DNA from: Pararhodospirillum oryzae
GTDB taxonomy: Bacteria; Pseudomonadota; Alphaproteobacteria; Rhodospirillales; Rhodospirillaceae
NCBI RefSeq assembly: GCF_007992075.1
Contig: NZ_BJZO01000004.1
Coordinates: forward strand, 1-64,000
Direction of reading: 5' to 3'
Length of the DNA: 64,000 nt
A program made the position numbers and the translations under genes. The notes beneath the pieces were generated by a model. It made no database searches and was not told the origin of the DNA. It was given only the letters and a program-made list of their open reading frames with translations. Positions 49,170-58,390 of this stretch are shown piece by piece (the first letter of the stretch is position 1; every line of letters begins with the position of its first letter).

Positions 49170-49829
49170 ATGCTTACCTTCACGAAAAATCTTTTTGCTG
49201 CCGCAGCGCTGGCTGCCGCCAGCCTGATGGTCACCACCGCGTCGCACGCGACGGAAACCTGGGGCGACGAAGCCAATGTGAAAGGCCGCGCGAACGGGAC
49301 CGCCGTCGTCCTCACGTTCGAAGACTACAGCACGCGCTCCCCGGGAGAGAACTACTACAACTTTACGTGGAACAACCTAAACGTTGTGACAGAATCCAAC
49401 TACAATGGTCCCGTGGTGAGCAGCCGCGCCACCAAGCCCAATTATGCGGCGTCGCTGACAGGGGTTACTAAGAACAGCCCCTTCTCCCTATCGTCAAACG
49501 TCGCGTTCAATGTTGCATCGTTGGATCTCTACAACGACCGCAGGGGCATGAAATACACCGTTTACTACAAGACGAACGCGATGAACAACTGGGCGCATAT
49601 TTCGGTAGGCGATTACGCCGACGTTCGGTGGGCCGCGAATCTGACGGGCATCACCAGCCTGTCGCTGTACGCGACTCGGGTGAGCGGCACGGGATCGATC
49701 GACAACCTGTACGTTGACAACATCTCGACCACCGTGGTTCCGCTGCCCGGGGCCCTGCCCTTGCTGGGAAGCGCGCTGGTCCTGGCCGGTGTCGTGGGCC
49801 GGCGCCTGCGCGCCCGCCAGGCCGCCTGA
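49170..49829 (+). CDS. VPLPA-CTERM sorting domain protein
   Basis: 219 residues. A signal peptide spans about 1-27 (ends ASHAT). The mature part is Asn/Thr/Tyr-rich beta-structure (NYYNFTWNNLN, MKYTVYYKTN). The C-terminus has the sorting tail: VPLPG (190-194), a short hydrophobic helix and basic RRLRAR. The tail makes it a predicted substrate of the XrtD encoded at 25934. The motif ends in Gly instead of Ala. It is expected to reach the cell surface or the extracellular matrix. Transcribed from a sigma-54 promoter with an upstream box. Confidence 0.9.
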   Translation: MLTFTKNLFAAAALAAASLMVTTASHATETWGDEANVKGRANGTAVVLTFEDYSTRSPGENYYNFTWNNLNVVTESNYNGPVVSSRATKPNYAASLTGVTKNSPFSLSSNVAFNVASLDLYNDRRGMKYTVYYKTNAMNNWAHISVGDYADVRWAANLTGITSLSLYATRVSGTGSIDNLYVDNISTTVVPLPGALPLLGSALVLAGVVGRRLRARQAA

Positions 49830-49856
49830 TCGCATCCTCGCGGCTTCCACAGGCAA

Positions 49857-49886
49857 GACCGGTCCCCACGGGGGCCGGTCCTTTTT
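49857..49886 (+). terminator. Rho-independent terminator after VPLPA-CTERM gene
   Basis: A stem of gaccgg-cccc with gggg-ccggtc (one bulged T), 3-nt loop, then TTTTT. It separates the sorting substrate from the receiver-domain gene. Confidence 0.75.
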
Positions 49887-49940
49887 CCGCCAACGGGTTG
49901 AAGGAAAAGTGCTCCACGCGGGCATGAAAGGAGAAAAGGC

Positions 49941-50852
49941 ATGAAACAATACAGCACGGTCAATGCCGTTCTCCATGACCCGGACAATGGGGCCTCGCCG
50001 GCGGCCATCGTTTTGCAATCCCTCGGGGTCCGGTCGCTGCGGCGGGCCCGGACCCCGGAGGCCTTGGGGGAGTGCTGCGCCGATCGCCTGATCGACCTGG
50101 TGATCTTCGACCACGACGCCGCCCCAAACAACCTTGTCGTGTGGTTGCGCCGACTGCGGACGAAACGGGTGGGCACGAATCCCTTCGCCATCGTCATCGC
50201 CCTGGCCAGCGACACCAGTCCCCAAACCATACGCCAGTTGATCAACGCCGGCGTCGATCACGTCGTGCGCAAGCCGTTTCCAACGGAAACCCTGGCCGCG
50301 ACCATTCAGGCCTATACCCAATCGCGCAAGCCGTTTTCGACCAGTTGCACCTATGTCGGCCCCACCCGGCGCGCGGCCAGCCGCGACTTGGCCGATGCCC
50401 GGGGGCTGACCCATGTGCCCAACACCTTGCGGGCCAAGGTGGTTGAAGAGATGGACGAAGGCGACCTGGTGCGCCGGGTGAACCAGGCCAGCGCCTGGCT
50501 GGAGGATTCCCTGATCGAGGCCCACGCCGCCCGTCTGGTTCGGCTGGCCGGAACCTTGACCCGGCCCGACCCGGCCCAGGCCCCCGAGGAAACGCTGGAC
50601 GAAATCGCGACCTTGGTGATGGAACTGCGCCGGCGGATTGGTCAGGCCCTGTCCCCACAGTTGGACAATCTTCTGGGGCTTCTTTCCAGCTTCATCGGCC
50701 GCCGCGACGACCGCGACGCCCTGGCCCGGGATCCGCGCCTGGTCGAAAAGCTGACCCAGGCCATCGAACGCGCGGTGCGGGTTGAAAAGGATTCGATCGA
50801 GCTGATGGGAGAGATCGTCCATACTATCGTTTCGTCGGACCCCTGCGCCTAA
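49941..50852 (+). CDS. response-regulator receiver protein with unknown C-terminal domain
   Basis: 303 residues. The first 125 form a receiver domain with Asp57 in VIFDHDAAP and Lys111 in VRKPFP. The remaining 175 residues are helical (VEEMDEGDLVRRVNQASAW; LVMELRRRIGQAL) with no recognised output domain, so it probably acts by protein contact. AAAGGAGAAAAGGC gives a strong start. It sits between the VPLPA-CTERM gene and prsT and no kinase adjoins it. Confidence 0.75.
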   Translation: MKQYSTVNAVLHDPDNGASPAAIVLQSLGVRSLRRARTPEALGECCADRLIDLVIFDHDAAPNNLVVWLRRLRTKRVGTNPFAIVIALASDTSPQTIRQLINAGVDHVVRKPFPTETLAATIQAYTQSRKPFSTSCTYVGPTRRAASRDLADARGLTHVPNTLRAKVVEEMDEGDLVRRVNQASAWLEDSLIEAHAARLVRLAGTLTRPDPAQAPEETLDEIATLVMELRRRIGQALSPQLDNLLGLLSSFIGRRDDRDALARDPRLVEKLTQAIERAVRVEKDSIELMGEIVHTIVSSDPCA

Positions 50853-50934
50853 CACACCAGGGCCGAGGGTAAACAAAAGGCAACAGGAGCGGCGCGGGAC
50901 ACGGCCCGCCGGATTCCGCCAGAGGGAATGAAGA

Positions 50935-53337
50935 ATGCCGATCAAGAAACGGGCTGGTCGCATGATTTTGGCGGCGGTCCTGGCCGGCCTGCTGGTCTCG
51001 GGATGCGACGATCCCGCGGCCAAGGAACGCAAGTACCTGCGACGCGGCAACGATTATTTCCAGTCCGGCGAAATCGACAAGGCCCGGATCGAATACCGTA
51101 ACGCGCTGCGGCTGATGCCAACCGACGCGGAAGTCCGCTATCGCATCGGCTTGCTGGAAGAACGGACGGGTAATCTGCGCGGGGCTTTCCAGAGTTTCAT
51201 CGGTGCCGAGCAGCAAGACCCGGGTCACCTGCCGGCGCTGCTGAAACTGGCCGAAATCAATATCCTCACGGACAACCTTGACGATGGCGAGCGCCGCCTG
51301 GCCACCGTTTTCGCCGCCGAGCCCGACAATCCCCAGGCCCACGCCTTGCGCGGCGCCTTGTTGCTCAAGCGCCACGACCTTGCCGGCGCCGACGCCGCCG
51401 CGACGCGGGCGCTGGCGCTTGAGCCCGACAACGTGGCCGCCATCGCCGTCCGGGCGACCGTTTGGGTGCGCAAGGAACAGACCGGCAAGGCGATGGCCAC
51501 CCTTGATGACGCCCTGACCCGGCAGCCGGGCAACATGAAATTGTTGACGTTCAAGTTTGAGGTGCTGCGCTCGCTTGATGACGCCCCGGCCGTTGAGGCG
51601 ACGTTGCGCACCATTCTGGCGGCCCATCCCGAGGAACGGCCGTTCTGGTTCGACCTCGCGGACACCCTGATGACCCAAGAGCGCTTCGACGCCGCCGAAC
51701 AGGTGCTGCGCCAGGCGATCGCGGCCCATCCTGACGATCTTGATTTCAAGCGGATGCTGGTCTTCCTTCTCGCCGATCACAAGGATCTGGACACCGCTGA
51801 AAGGGAGGGTCGCGCCTTCATCGCCGCAGCCCCCGACGAAATCGCTCCCTATTTCTGGATTTCCGAGGTGTTGTTGCGTAACGGGCTGTCGGATCGCGCG
51901 ACGGCAATCCTGGAAGAGATCGTCGCCCAGCGCAAGACGGAAGTCGCCGGCCTCAACGCGCGGGCATTGCTGGCGCAAATCAACGTCAGCCACGGCAACC
52001 GCGCCCTTGCCGATCATCTGATCGAGGCGGTTCTGGAAAAGGCCCCCGGGAACCGAAACGCCCTGTTGCTGCGCGCCTCGCTGGCGTTACAAGATGGCGC
52101 CCTGCAAAGCGCGGTCACGGACCTGCGCGCCATTCTTCGCGAACGCGCCAACGACCCGCAGGCCATGCCCCTGCTCGCGGAAACGTTGATGCGCCAGGGC
52201 TACTTGAACCTCGCCTTGGACACGGCCAACACCCTGGTCAAGCTCTATCCGCTTGATCCCGGGGCCCGGGTTCGCCTGGCCCAGATCACGGAAGCGAACG
52301 GCGACACGGCCCGGGCCTTCGACCTTCTGGAGGAAGCGGCGTCCATCGATCCGGCATTCCCGGTCACCTGGGAAACGCAGGCCCGGCTCCACCTCGCCCA
52401 TGCCGACTACGACGCCGCGCAAAAGGCCGTGGACGCTCTTGCCCGCCTTCCCGATCAAGGCCTCATCGTCGCCTTTCTGGAGGGGCAGATTCTTCAGGCC
52501 ACCGGAAAATCGAGTGAGGCACTCTCTCGATACAAACAGGTTCTCCAAACCAGCCTTGACTCGCCGCTTGGGGAACTGGCACTGACCTCCTTCGTTTCAA
52601 TCTGTAACGAGACGAAGAAACTGGACGAAGCCAAGGCCTTCATCGAGGCCATTCCCGCCCCCACCACCTTTGCCATAACCGTGCTGGGCGAGATCTATCT
52701 GACGGAAGGCGATTCCCAGCAGGCGGCCTTCTATTTCGATCAGGCGATCGCCGGCCAGGACAAGCGAGCCGAACCCTTCCTCAATCGCGCCCGGATGGAG
52801 AAGCAGGGGAAACATCTTGAAACCGCCGCCGACATCTTGCGCCAGGGGATCGAAATCATCCCGGGCGATATCCGCCTGCCCCTGGAACTGGCCTCGATCT
52901 CAAAGGAAATGGGCCGGATTGATCAAGCGATCGACCTCTACGACCGCTTGCTGACCAACAATCCCATGCTGGACGTCGCGGCCAACAACATGGCCTTGCT
53001 GATCGCCGACTACAGCTACAACAACAAAAATGCCCTTGATCGCGCGGCCAACGCGGCCGAACGCTTTCTTGGCAGCAACAATGCGGCCGCCCTTGATACC
53101 CTGGCATGGGTTTACTATCGCCAGGGCCGCTACAGTGAAGCCCTGGTCCTGGCGGACCGTCTGGTGAGTGCCCCGGCGATTCCACCCGATGTCGCCTTTC
53201 ACATTGGGGCGATTTACCTTAAGGCGGGGCGAAAAGCCGACGCGGCGGTACAATTGCAGCAGGCCATCAATCCCCCCCAGCCGTACCCCGGCTTGGAAGA
53301 AGCGCGAGCCCTCCTGAAAACCGCCCTGGCCCCGTGA
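50935..53337 (+). CDS. prsT: PrsT, TPR-repeat lipoprotein of PEP-CTERM-type systems
   Basis: 800 residues. The lipobox LVSGC (Cys24) follows KKRAGRM. The rest is at least fifteen TPR units, such as YFQSGEIDKARIEYRNALRL and YDAAQKAVDALARLP. PrsT lipoproteins accompany PEP-CTERM/exosortase loci and are thought to scaffold export or sorting at the envelope. A good AGAGGGAATGAAG site precedes the ATG. It lies 82 bases after the receiver-domain gene. Confidence 0.9.
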   Translation: MPIKKRAGRMILAAVLAGLLVSGCDDPAAKERKYLRRGNDYFQSGEIDKARIEYRNALRLMPTDAEVRYRIGLLEERTGNLRGAFQSFIGAEQQDPGHLPALLKLAEINILTDNLDDGERRLATVFAAEPDNPQAHALRGALLLKRHDLAGADAAATRALALEPDNVAAIAVRATVWVRKEQTGKAMATLDDALTRQPGNMKLLTFKFEVLRSLDDAPAVEATLRTILAAHPEERPFWFDLADTLMTQERFDAAEQVLRQAIAAHPDDLDFKRMLVFLLADHKDLDTAEREGRAFIAAAPDEIAPYFWISEVLLRNGLSDRATAILEEIVAQRKTEVAGLNARALLAQINVSHGNRALADHLIEAVLEKAPGNRNALLLRASLALQDGALQSAVTDLRAILRERANDPQAMPLLAETLMRQGYLNLALDTANTLVKLYPLDPGARVRLAQITEANGDTARAFDLLEEAASIDPAFPVTWETQARLHLAHADYDAAQKAVDALARLPDQGLIVAFLEGQILQATGKSSEALSRYKQVLQTSLDSPLGELALTSFVSICNETKKLDEAKAFIEAIPAPTTFAITVLGEIYLTEGDSQQAAFYFDQAIAGQDKRAEPFLNRARMEKQGKHLETAADILRQGIEIIPGDIRLPLELASISKEMGRIDQAIDLYDRLLTNNPMLDVAANNMALLIADYSYNNKNALDRAANAAERFLGSNNAAALDTLAWVYYRQGRYSEALVLADRLVSAPAIPPDVAFHIGAIYLKAGRKADAAVQLQQAINPPQPYPGLEEARALLKTALAP

Positions 53338-53501
53338 CGCACCTCCTGCCCCGTCGGCAAAACATGCAAGATCGCCACCGGGAGGCAAGGAAGCCTCCCG
53401 GTTCCTATCAGGAAAAGATAAATACCTCTCATTCACTTTCCTAATCAAAAACAACAATATGATGATTTTTTTATAAATGACAAAATCCGGTAGATCAAAT
53501 C

Positions 53502-54965
53502 ATGAATGAACCTGGAAACGATTGCTCAGTCACACCACAAAATATAAGCCGCAACATTATTTGGAGTATTTCATCAAAGATAGCCACGTTCGGCCTTAAG
53601 TTCGTAACAGTTCCTATTCTTGCGCGAATTTTAACACCAGAAGAATTCGGCTCCGTTGCCGTCGCACTGACAACCATCCAATTTCTCGCCATGATTGGAG
53701 CCGCAGGCTTTGGAGCTGCACTGATCATCCAACCAGACGAGAATCGGGAAACACTTGCTTCCGTATTCTGGATGAATCTTGCGACCGGGATCACAATAGC
53801 GGCCCTGCTTGCTGTGTTTGCGGAACCTGCCGCGACCTTGTTGGGAGCGCCAGGAGCGGCCTCGTTGTTCAGAATCATGGCGCCCCTCATCCCTCTCCAG
53901 ATGTCTGGAGAGGTATTTTATTCTATTTTGGCAAAAAGAATGAAATTTCGACAAGAGGCCGCATGGAGCATGCTTTCCGATTCTCTAAGTTCTATTTTGG
54001 CGGTTATATTTGCTTTTACTGGGTTTGGTGTTTTTTCACTAGTATTTCAATTGTTTACGTCAGCCATTATGCGCCTTATTGGACTTATTTTTATTTCCAA
54101 ATACATGCCGTTGTTTGTTTTCAATATGAAAAACCTTGCTAATCTGATCAGATTCGGCTCAGGAATCATGTTTTCCGAGATATTCAATTTTCTTACTTTT
54201 CAATCACCCATAATATTGATTTCTCGATTTTTGGGAATAATAGATGCGGGAGCTTTTTCTGTCGCCGGACGCGTGTCTTCCATCCCAAATCAAATCGTTT
54301 TATCCGCGATTATGAGCGTCTTGTTTCCGACTTTTGGCGCAATGGCACGGGATCGGGGGGCGCAGGCGCTTTTGATAAGCACAAGACTTACGTCAATTGT
54401 GCTCGCCCCCATCATGTTTGGGTTGTGGGCGGTGGCAGAACCGGTGATGCCCTTGGTGTTCGGACCCCAGTGGGCCTGGGCTTGGCCGGTTCTCGGATTA
54501 ACCGCCTTATCGACAGCCGTCCTTACACCGTGCGGAGTCTTCATCCCTTATCTGAAAGGCGGCGGTCATGGCGACACGCTTTTTTGGTGGTCTTTATTCC
54601 GAGCCGGCATCACAACAACAACTGTTGGCATTTCTGCTATGCTTGGATCATTAACCGTGACTCTAACGGCTCTTTGCATAGCGAATATCACTATATCTTT
54701 CTTATATTGTTTTTTAGTATTCAAAATAGCCGGAACCAATATATTGAGAAGTATTTTTCTTGCTTACAGACCCTTATTAATCGCAGGACTCATGGCGATT
54801 ATTGTCAAGTTTTCCCTTGATTATGGAGCAAAATATCTTGAAACACCCCTTTCTCGACTCTCCATTGGTTTGTTAACGGGCATTTTTATTTATACCTCTG
54901 CGATTTTTTTCGTGGAACGGTCCCTCTTGCAGATTTTTTACAAAAAAATACGTCGTCGTCTGTAA
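53502..54965 (+). CDS. lipopolysaccharide/exopolysaccharide flippase (WzxC-type)
   Basis: 487 residues with about 12 to 14 membrane helices of the polysaccharide transporter (PST) family. It opens NIIWSISSKIATFGLKFVTVPI and has LARILTPEEFGSVAVALT, the usual first cytoplasmic loop. It flips undecaprenyl-linked repeat units to the periplasm. Base composition drops sharply: it begins an AT-rich stretch that continues through the acyltransferase gene. Confidence 0.9.
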   Translation: MNEPGNDCSVTPQNISRNIIWSISSKIATFGLKFVTVPILARILTPEEFGSVAVALTTIQFLAMIGAAGFGAALIIQPDENRETLASVFWMNLATGITIAALLAVFAEPAATLLGAPGAASLFRIMAPLIPLQMSGEVFYSILAKRMKFRQEAAWSMLSDSLSSILAVIFAFTGFGVFSLVFQLFTSAIMRLIGLIFISKYMPLFVFNMKNLANLIRFGSGIMFSEIFNFLTFQSPIILISRFLGIIDAGAFSVAGRVSSIPNQIVLSAIMSVLFPTFGAMARDRGAQALLISTRLTSIVLAPIMFGLWAVAEPVMPLVFGPQWAWAWPVLGLTALSTAVLTPCGVFIPYLKGGGHGDTLFWWSLFRAGITTTTVGISAMLGSLTVTLTALCIANITISFLYCFLVFKIAGTNILRSIFLAYRPLLIAGLMAIIVKFSLDYGAKYLETPLSRLSIGLLTGIFIYTSAIFFVERSLLQIFYKKIRRRL

Positions 54966-55100
54966 AGCGCGCCACCTCAGGATCATTGTCATTTCCCAAC
55001 GATCATGGCATACTCGGTGTAACCTGATACTCACCAATAAAACATTAAACCAGATATAGATAATAACCATAAAACAAACGACAAGCAAAGGAACATAAAA

Positions 55101-55994
55101 ATGAAAATTTATTATTACCGTGGAAAACATCCAAATTTCGGAGACGAGTTAAACCAATGGATTTGGCCTAAGCTAATCCCAAACTTTTTTGACAACGACT
55201 CAAATACTATTTTTATCGGGATTGGTTCCGTATTAAGCCTCTCCCATGATCATAGCGCAAAAAAAATAGTTTTTGGATCCGGACTTGTAACACACTACGG
55301 AAATAAAATACCTAATATCTCAGAAAAAGAATGGGATGTTTTTTTTGTTAGAGGTCCCCGTACGGCTAAATTTTTAAATATTCCTCCGGAAAAAGGGGTT
55401 GGTGATTCGGCAATTTTGATAAGAACTCTTGTTAAATCTGCCAGTCAACCACAACCTTTCGTTTCTTTTATTCCTCATTGGGAAAGCCTTGACTCCGGCC
55501 ATTGGCAGGAAGCATGCCGACTTGCCGGCATCCATTTGATCGATCCACGACAGCCTGTCCAAAAGGTTATCGATCAGCTTCTTGTTTCTCGCCTCGTCAT
55601 TGCCGAAGCCATGCATGGCGCGATTGTGGCGGACGCCTTGCGCATTCCATGGGTTCCGGTCCTCCCCTTAAACCACCTTCACCGTGAAAAATGGCTGGAT
55701 TGGTCGGAAGCGCTGGGAATAACACTCCGCCCTTATCGACTTTGGCCCTCCTGTTTAGGCGAGGTAAACGAGAGGTTCCCCCACCGCGCCTCTATTTCTG
55801 GCGTGGCTCGTAATCTCCTGGGCACCCCCTTGCACGGTTTCCTCGACCAGGCCTTTCATGAGATTGCGGCACAGCGTTTAATTGTTCTCTCAAGGAAGGA
55901 TCCTTGTTTAAGTGAGGAAGAAAAAATGAATGACGCAACGAACAAAATGGTAGATTTTATCGAAAAATTTACAAAAAAATACAGATCATTTTAG
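55101..55994 (+). CDS. polysaccharide pyruvyl transferase (ExoV-like)
   Basis: 297 residues. The family opening is YYYRGKHPNFGDELNQWIW, then FVRGPRTAKFL and the substrate/donor region VIAEAMHGAIVADALRIPW. It resembles ExoV, which adds pyruvate ketals to the terminal sugar of succinoglycan. The region before it (54966-55100) is AT-rich and has no gene. The last 30 residues are Lys-rich. Confidence 0.88.
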   Translation: MKIYYYRGKHPNFGDELNQWIWPKLIPNFFDNDSNTIFIGIGSVLSLSHDHSAKKIVFGSGLVTHYGNKIPNISEKEWDVFFVRGPRTAKFLNIPPEKGVGDSAILIRTLVKSASQPQPFVSFIPHWESLDSGHWQEACRLAGIHLIDPRQPVQKVIDQLLVSRLVIAEAMHGAIVADALRIPWVPVLPLNHLHREKWLDWSEALGITLRPYRLWPSCLGEVNERFPHRASISGVARNLLGTPLHGFLDQAFHEIAAQRLIVLSRKDPCLSEEEKMNDATNKMVDFIEKFTKKYRSF

Positions 55995-56029
55995 ATTAAT
56001 ATCTCAAAAATAAACGAGGAATAATTAAA

Positions 56030-57031
56030 ATGGGAACCACGATCAGTGTTGTTGTGCCTTATTTCCAAAAAAAACCTGGAATACTAAAACGATCTCTTAG
56101 ATCTATTTTTAAACAAAATCTTCCATCTGAAACTCACGTCAATATTATTGTTGTTGATGATGGTTCTCCGATTCCGGCGTCTTCCGAATTAATGGAGTTG
56201 AATTTTTCTGATTTATTTTCTCTTCACATTATAAAACAAATAAATGGTGGCGTATCAAAAGCCAGAAATACAGCACTTGAAAACATTGATGATATAACGG
56301 ATTACATTGCATTTATGGATTCAGATGATGTGTGGCATGAAGATCACTTATTATATGCTCTCAAGGCAATGAAATCTGGATGTGATTTTTATTTTTCTGA
56401 CAATATGAGGTCAGGTTTTCACGAATCATGCTTTTCTACATATTGCCCTCAAATTCATTGTTTTGTCGAAAGAGACTCAAAAACAAAGGGTTTTTCTTAT
56501 ATACCTCGCGATGTTGCGGTTAATTTAATCATTGAATGTTTTGCCGCGCAACTTTCAACCGTTGTTTATAGAAAAAGTCTTTGTAAATCCTTAAGATTCA
56601 ATGAAGACTTGAAATTTGCTGGAGAAGATATGCTTTTTTTAGTTGATATTTTATCCAAATCTGGAAAAGTAGGATTTTCAAATGAAATTCGTGTCGAATG
56701 CCAAGATGGCGTTAATATTTATTTTAGTAATTTAGGTTGGAAGTATCCTGAATATTTTTTTCGAAAAAGAGATCAAATTATATCACATCTTATCATAAAA
56801 AAAAGAATACCGCTCACAGCTTCCGGAAAATCAATTAATGACTCGATTATATCTAAATTTCGTCATGACTTTACATTTCATGTAGCTCGCTGCACCATCA
56901 AAAACAATTTTAAATTTCCACTGGAAGTGCTTGCTATGTTTAAAAGCGATCCGTATTTCATTTTATTATTTCCAATACTCCTTATCAAGGTTTGCGTATT
57001 ATATGTGATTGGTAAATATCATCCGTCTTGA
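56030..57031 (+). CDS. family 2 glycosyltransferase (ExoW/ExoU-like)
   Basis: 333 residues. Motifs are ISVVVPYFQKKPGILKRSL, IIVVDDGSP, IAFMDSDDVWHEDH and the acceptor-side AGEDMLFLVDI. The C-terminus has a hydrophobic helix (FILLFPILLIKVCVLYVIG). It resembles ExoW/ExoU enzymes of succinoglycan side-chain assembly. This is one of the most AT-rich genes of the window. Confidence 0.85.
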   Translation: MGTTISVVVPYFQKKPGILKRSLRSIFKQNLPSETHVNIIVVDDGSPIPASSELMELNFSDLFSLHIIKQINGGVSKARNTALENIDDITDYIAFMDSDDVWHEDHLLYALKAMKSGCDFYFSDNMRSGFHESCFSTYCPQIHCFVERDSKTKGFSYIPRDVAVNLIIECFAAQLSTVVYRKSLCKSLRFNEDLKFAGEDMLFLVDILSKSGKVGFSNEIRVECQDGVNIYFSNLGWKYPEYFFRKRDQIISHLIIKKRIPLTASGKSINDSIISKFRHDFTFHVARCTIKNNFKFPLEVLAMFKSDPYFILLFPILLIKVCVLYVIGKYHPS

Positions 57032-57343
57032 TCAAAATTAAATGCAATCGGATGTATCAGAACGTGGGTTCGATTGGTGACTTTCGGGAAAGAACAGTCG
57101 AATCCATCGCGCTATCGGCTTTTCAGCCGCGTGAAGCGGACGCGGAGACCACGGCACAGACAGAAAGGTCCCGGGTCTCCAGAGGGGGAGAGCCGTTGTC
57201 GGATTGCCGTGACTGCCTTGGGCCATTCCCGCCCCACCACCGCAGTGACACGTCGTTGACTGAAGGGAGGGCCCTCCACAAACCCAAGGCGCCGCACGGT
57301 GACCCAACGCAGAAAAGAAAGATTTCATGACGAGGAATTCTCC
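57032..57343. other. GC-rich intergenic pocket
   Basis: 312 bases between two AT-rich genes, but 57110-57300 is GC-rich like the chromosome backbone. Several short open frames exist; none resembles a known protein. It could be a remnant of an earlier insertion or deletion. Confidence 0.4.
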
Positions 57344-58390
57344 ATGAAAACATACGAAATTCACAAATTTTCGTCAAATTCTACCTTGGAAAAGCATCTA
57401 TCCATTCAACACCTAAGGGCTTTGGCTGCGATATTTGTAATTTTATTTCATACGGAAACACTACACCATGGATACGGTGGAGTTGATTTATTCTTTGTTA
57501 TTTCTGGATTTGTTATGGGAAAAACCGGATTAATTGAATCTCCCATGAATTTTATGATCAAGCGCATAATACGAATCGTTCCTCTTTATTGGTTTGTAAC
57601 AATAATTATGTGTGTCGCATCCCTTATTCCTGGATTGTTCCGGCGCTTTTCGTTCGACACACCAAGCCTGATCCAGTCTCTATTGTTTATTCCACATCTG
57701 AACGCGGACGGTAAAATCTGGCCCTTGATCATATCGGGCTGGACACTCAATTATGAGATGTTTTTCTACGTTATTTTTTCTATATGCCTTATTATTAAGT
57801 GGAGAGCATGGAAAATATCCGTAGTCATGATTGCTCTTGCTGCACTTGGATTCTTTATGTCATCAATACCTTCCCCCGTTATTCAAACTTATACAAGCCC
57901 ATTGCTATTGGAATTTGCTGCTGGTCTTTTTTTATCAGGACTGCCAGCCCCACGGAATCCACTGTTTTTGGGTGTTGCATGCTTTGTTATAGCAATAGCT
58001 CTATATCCTCTCCTGACTTTTCTCGTCGGGGCCGGGGAGGACACGCCCTGGAAGCGGGTGCTCATGCTGGGAATTCCGTCCACGGCCGTGGTTGCCGGGG
58101 CCTTGTGGATTGAACAAGCGGGTCTGTGGCCTCGACTCTGGGTTCTGGAAAAAATCGGCGATGCCTCTTATTCTCTTTACCTCCTGCACGGGATTGTCAT
58201 AGCCTTTGTGCATAAAGTATTGCATTTACCCGAAATCGCTCAAATTTTTATAATTTTATTTTTCAGCATTTCCCTATCAATAATCAGCAACATTCTATTC
58301 GAAAAACCAATAAGCCGCGTTTTGCGATCTTTTCTTCTTCGGAAGCGCACCTTCATTCAAAGACCTCCATCCAGCAACCCTTCCCGGTAA
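57344..58390 (+). CDS. acyltransferase 3 family protein (ExoZ-like)
   Basis: 348 residues with about ten membrane helices. The family start is LSIQHLRALAAIFVILFHTE, with the catalytic His region, then GGVDLFFVISGFVM and RRIIRIVPLYW-type RxxRxxP. LEKIGDASYSLYLLHG is the conserved C-terminal segment. ExoZ adds acetyl groups to succinoglycan. Start ATG 57344 has a GAGGAATTC site. The last 60 codons are AT-rich; the middle, 58020-58150, is GC-rich. Confidence 0.88.
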   Translation: MKTYEIHKFSSNSTLEKHLSIQHLRALAAIFVILFHTETLHHGYGGVDLFFVISGFVMGKTGLIESPMNFMIKRIIRIVPLYWFVTIIMCVASLIPGLFRRFSFDTPSLIQSLLFIPHLNADGKIWPLIISGWTLNYEMFFYVIFSICLIIKWRAWKISVVMIALAALGFFMSSIPSPVIQTYTSPLLLEFAAGLFLSGLPAPRNPLFLGVACFVIAIALYPLLTFLVGAGEDTPWKRVLMLGIPSTAVVAGALWIEQAGLWPRLWVLEKIGDASYSLYLLHGIVIAFVHKVLHLPEIAQIFIILFFSISLSIISNILFEKPISRVLRSFLLRKRTFIQRPPSSNPSR

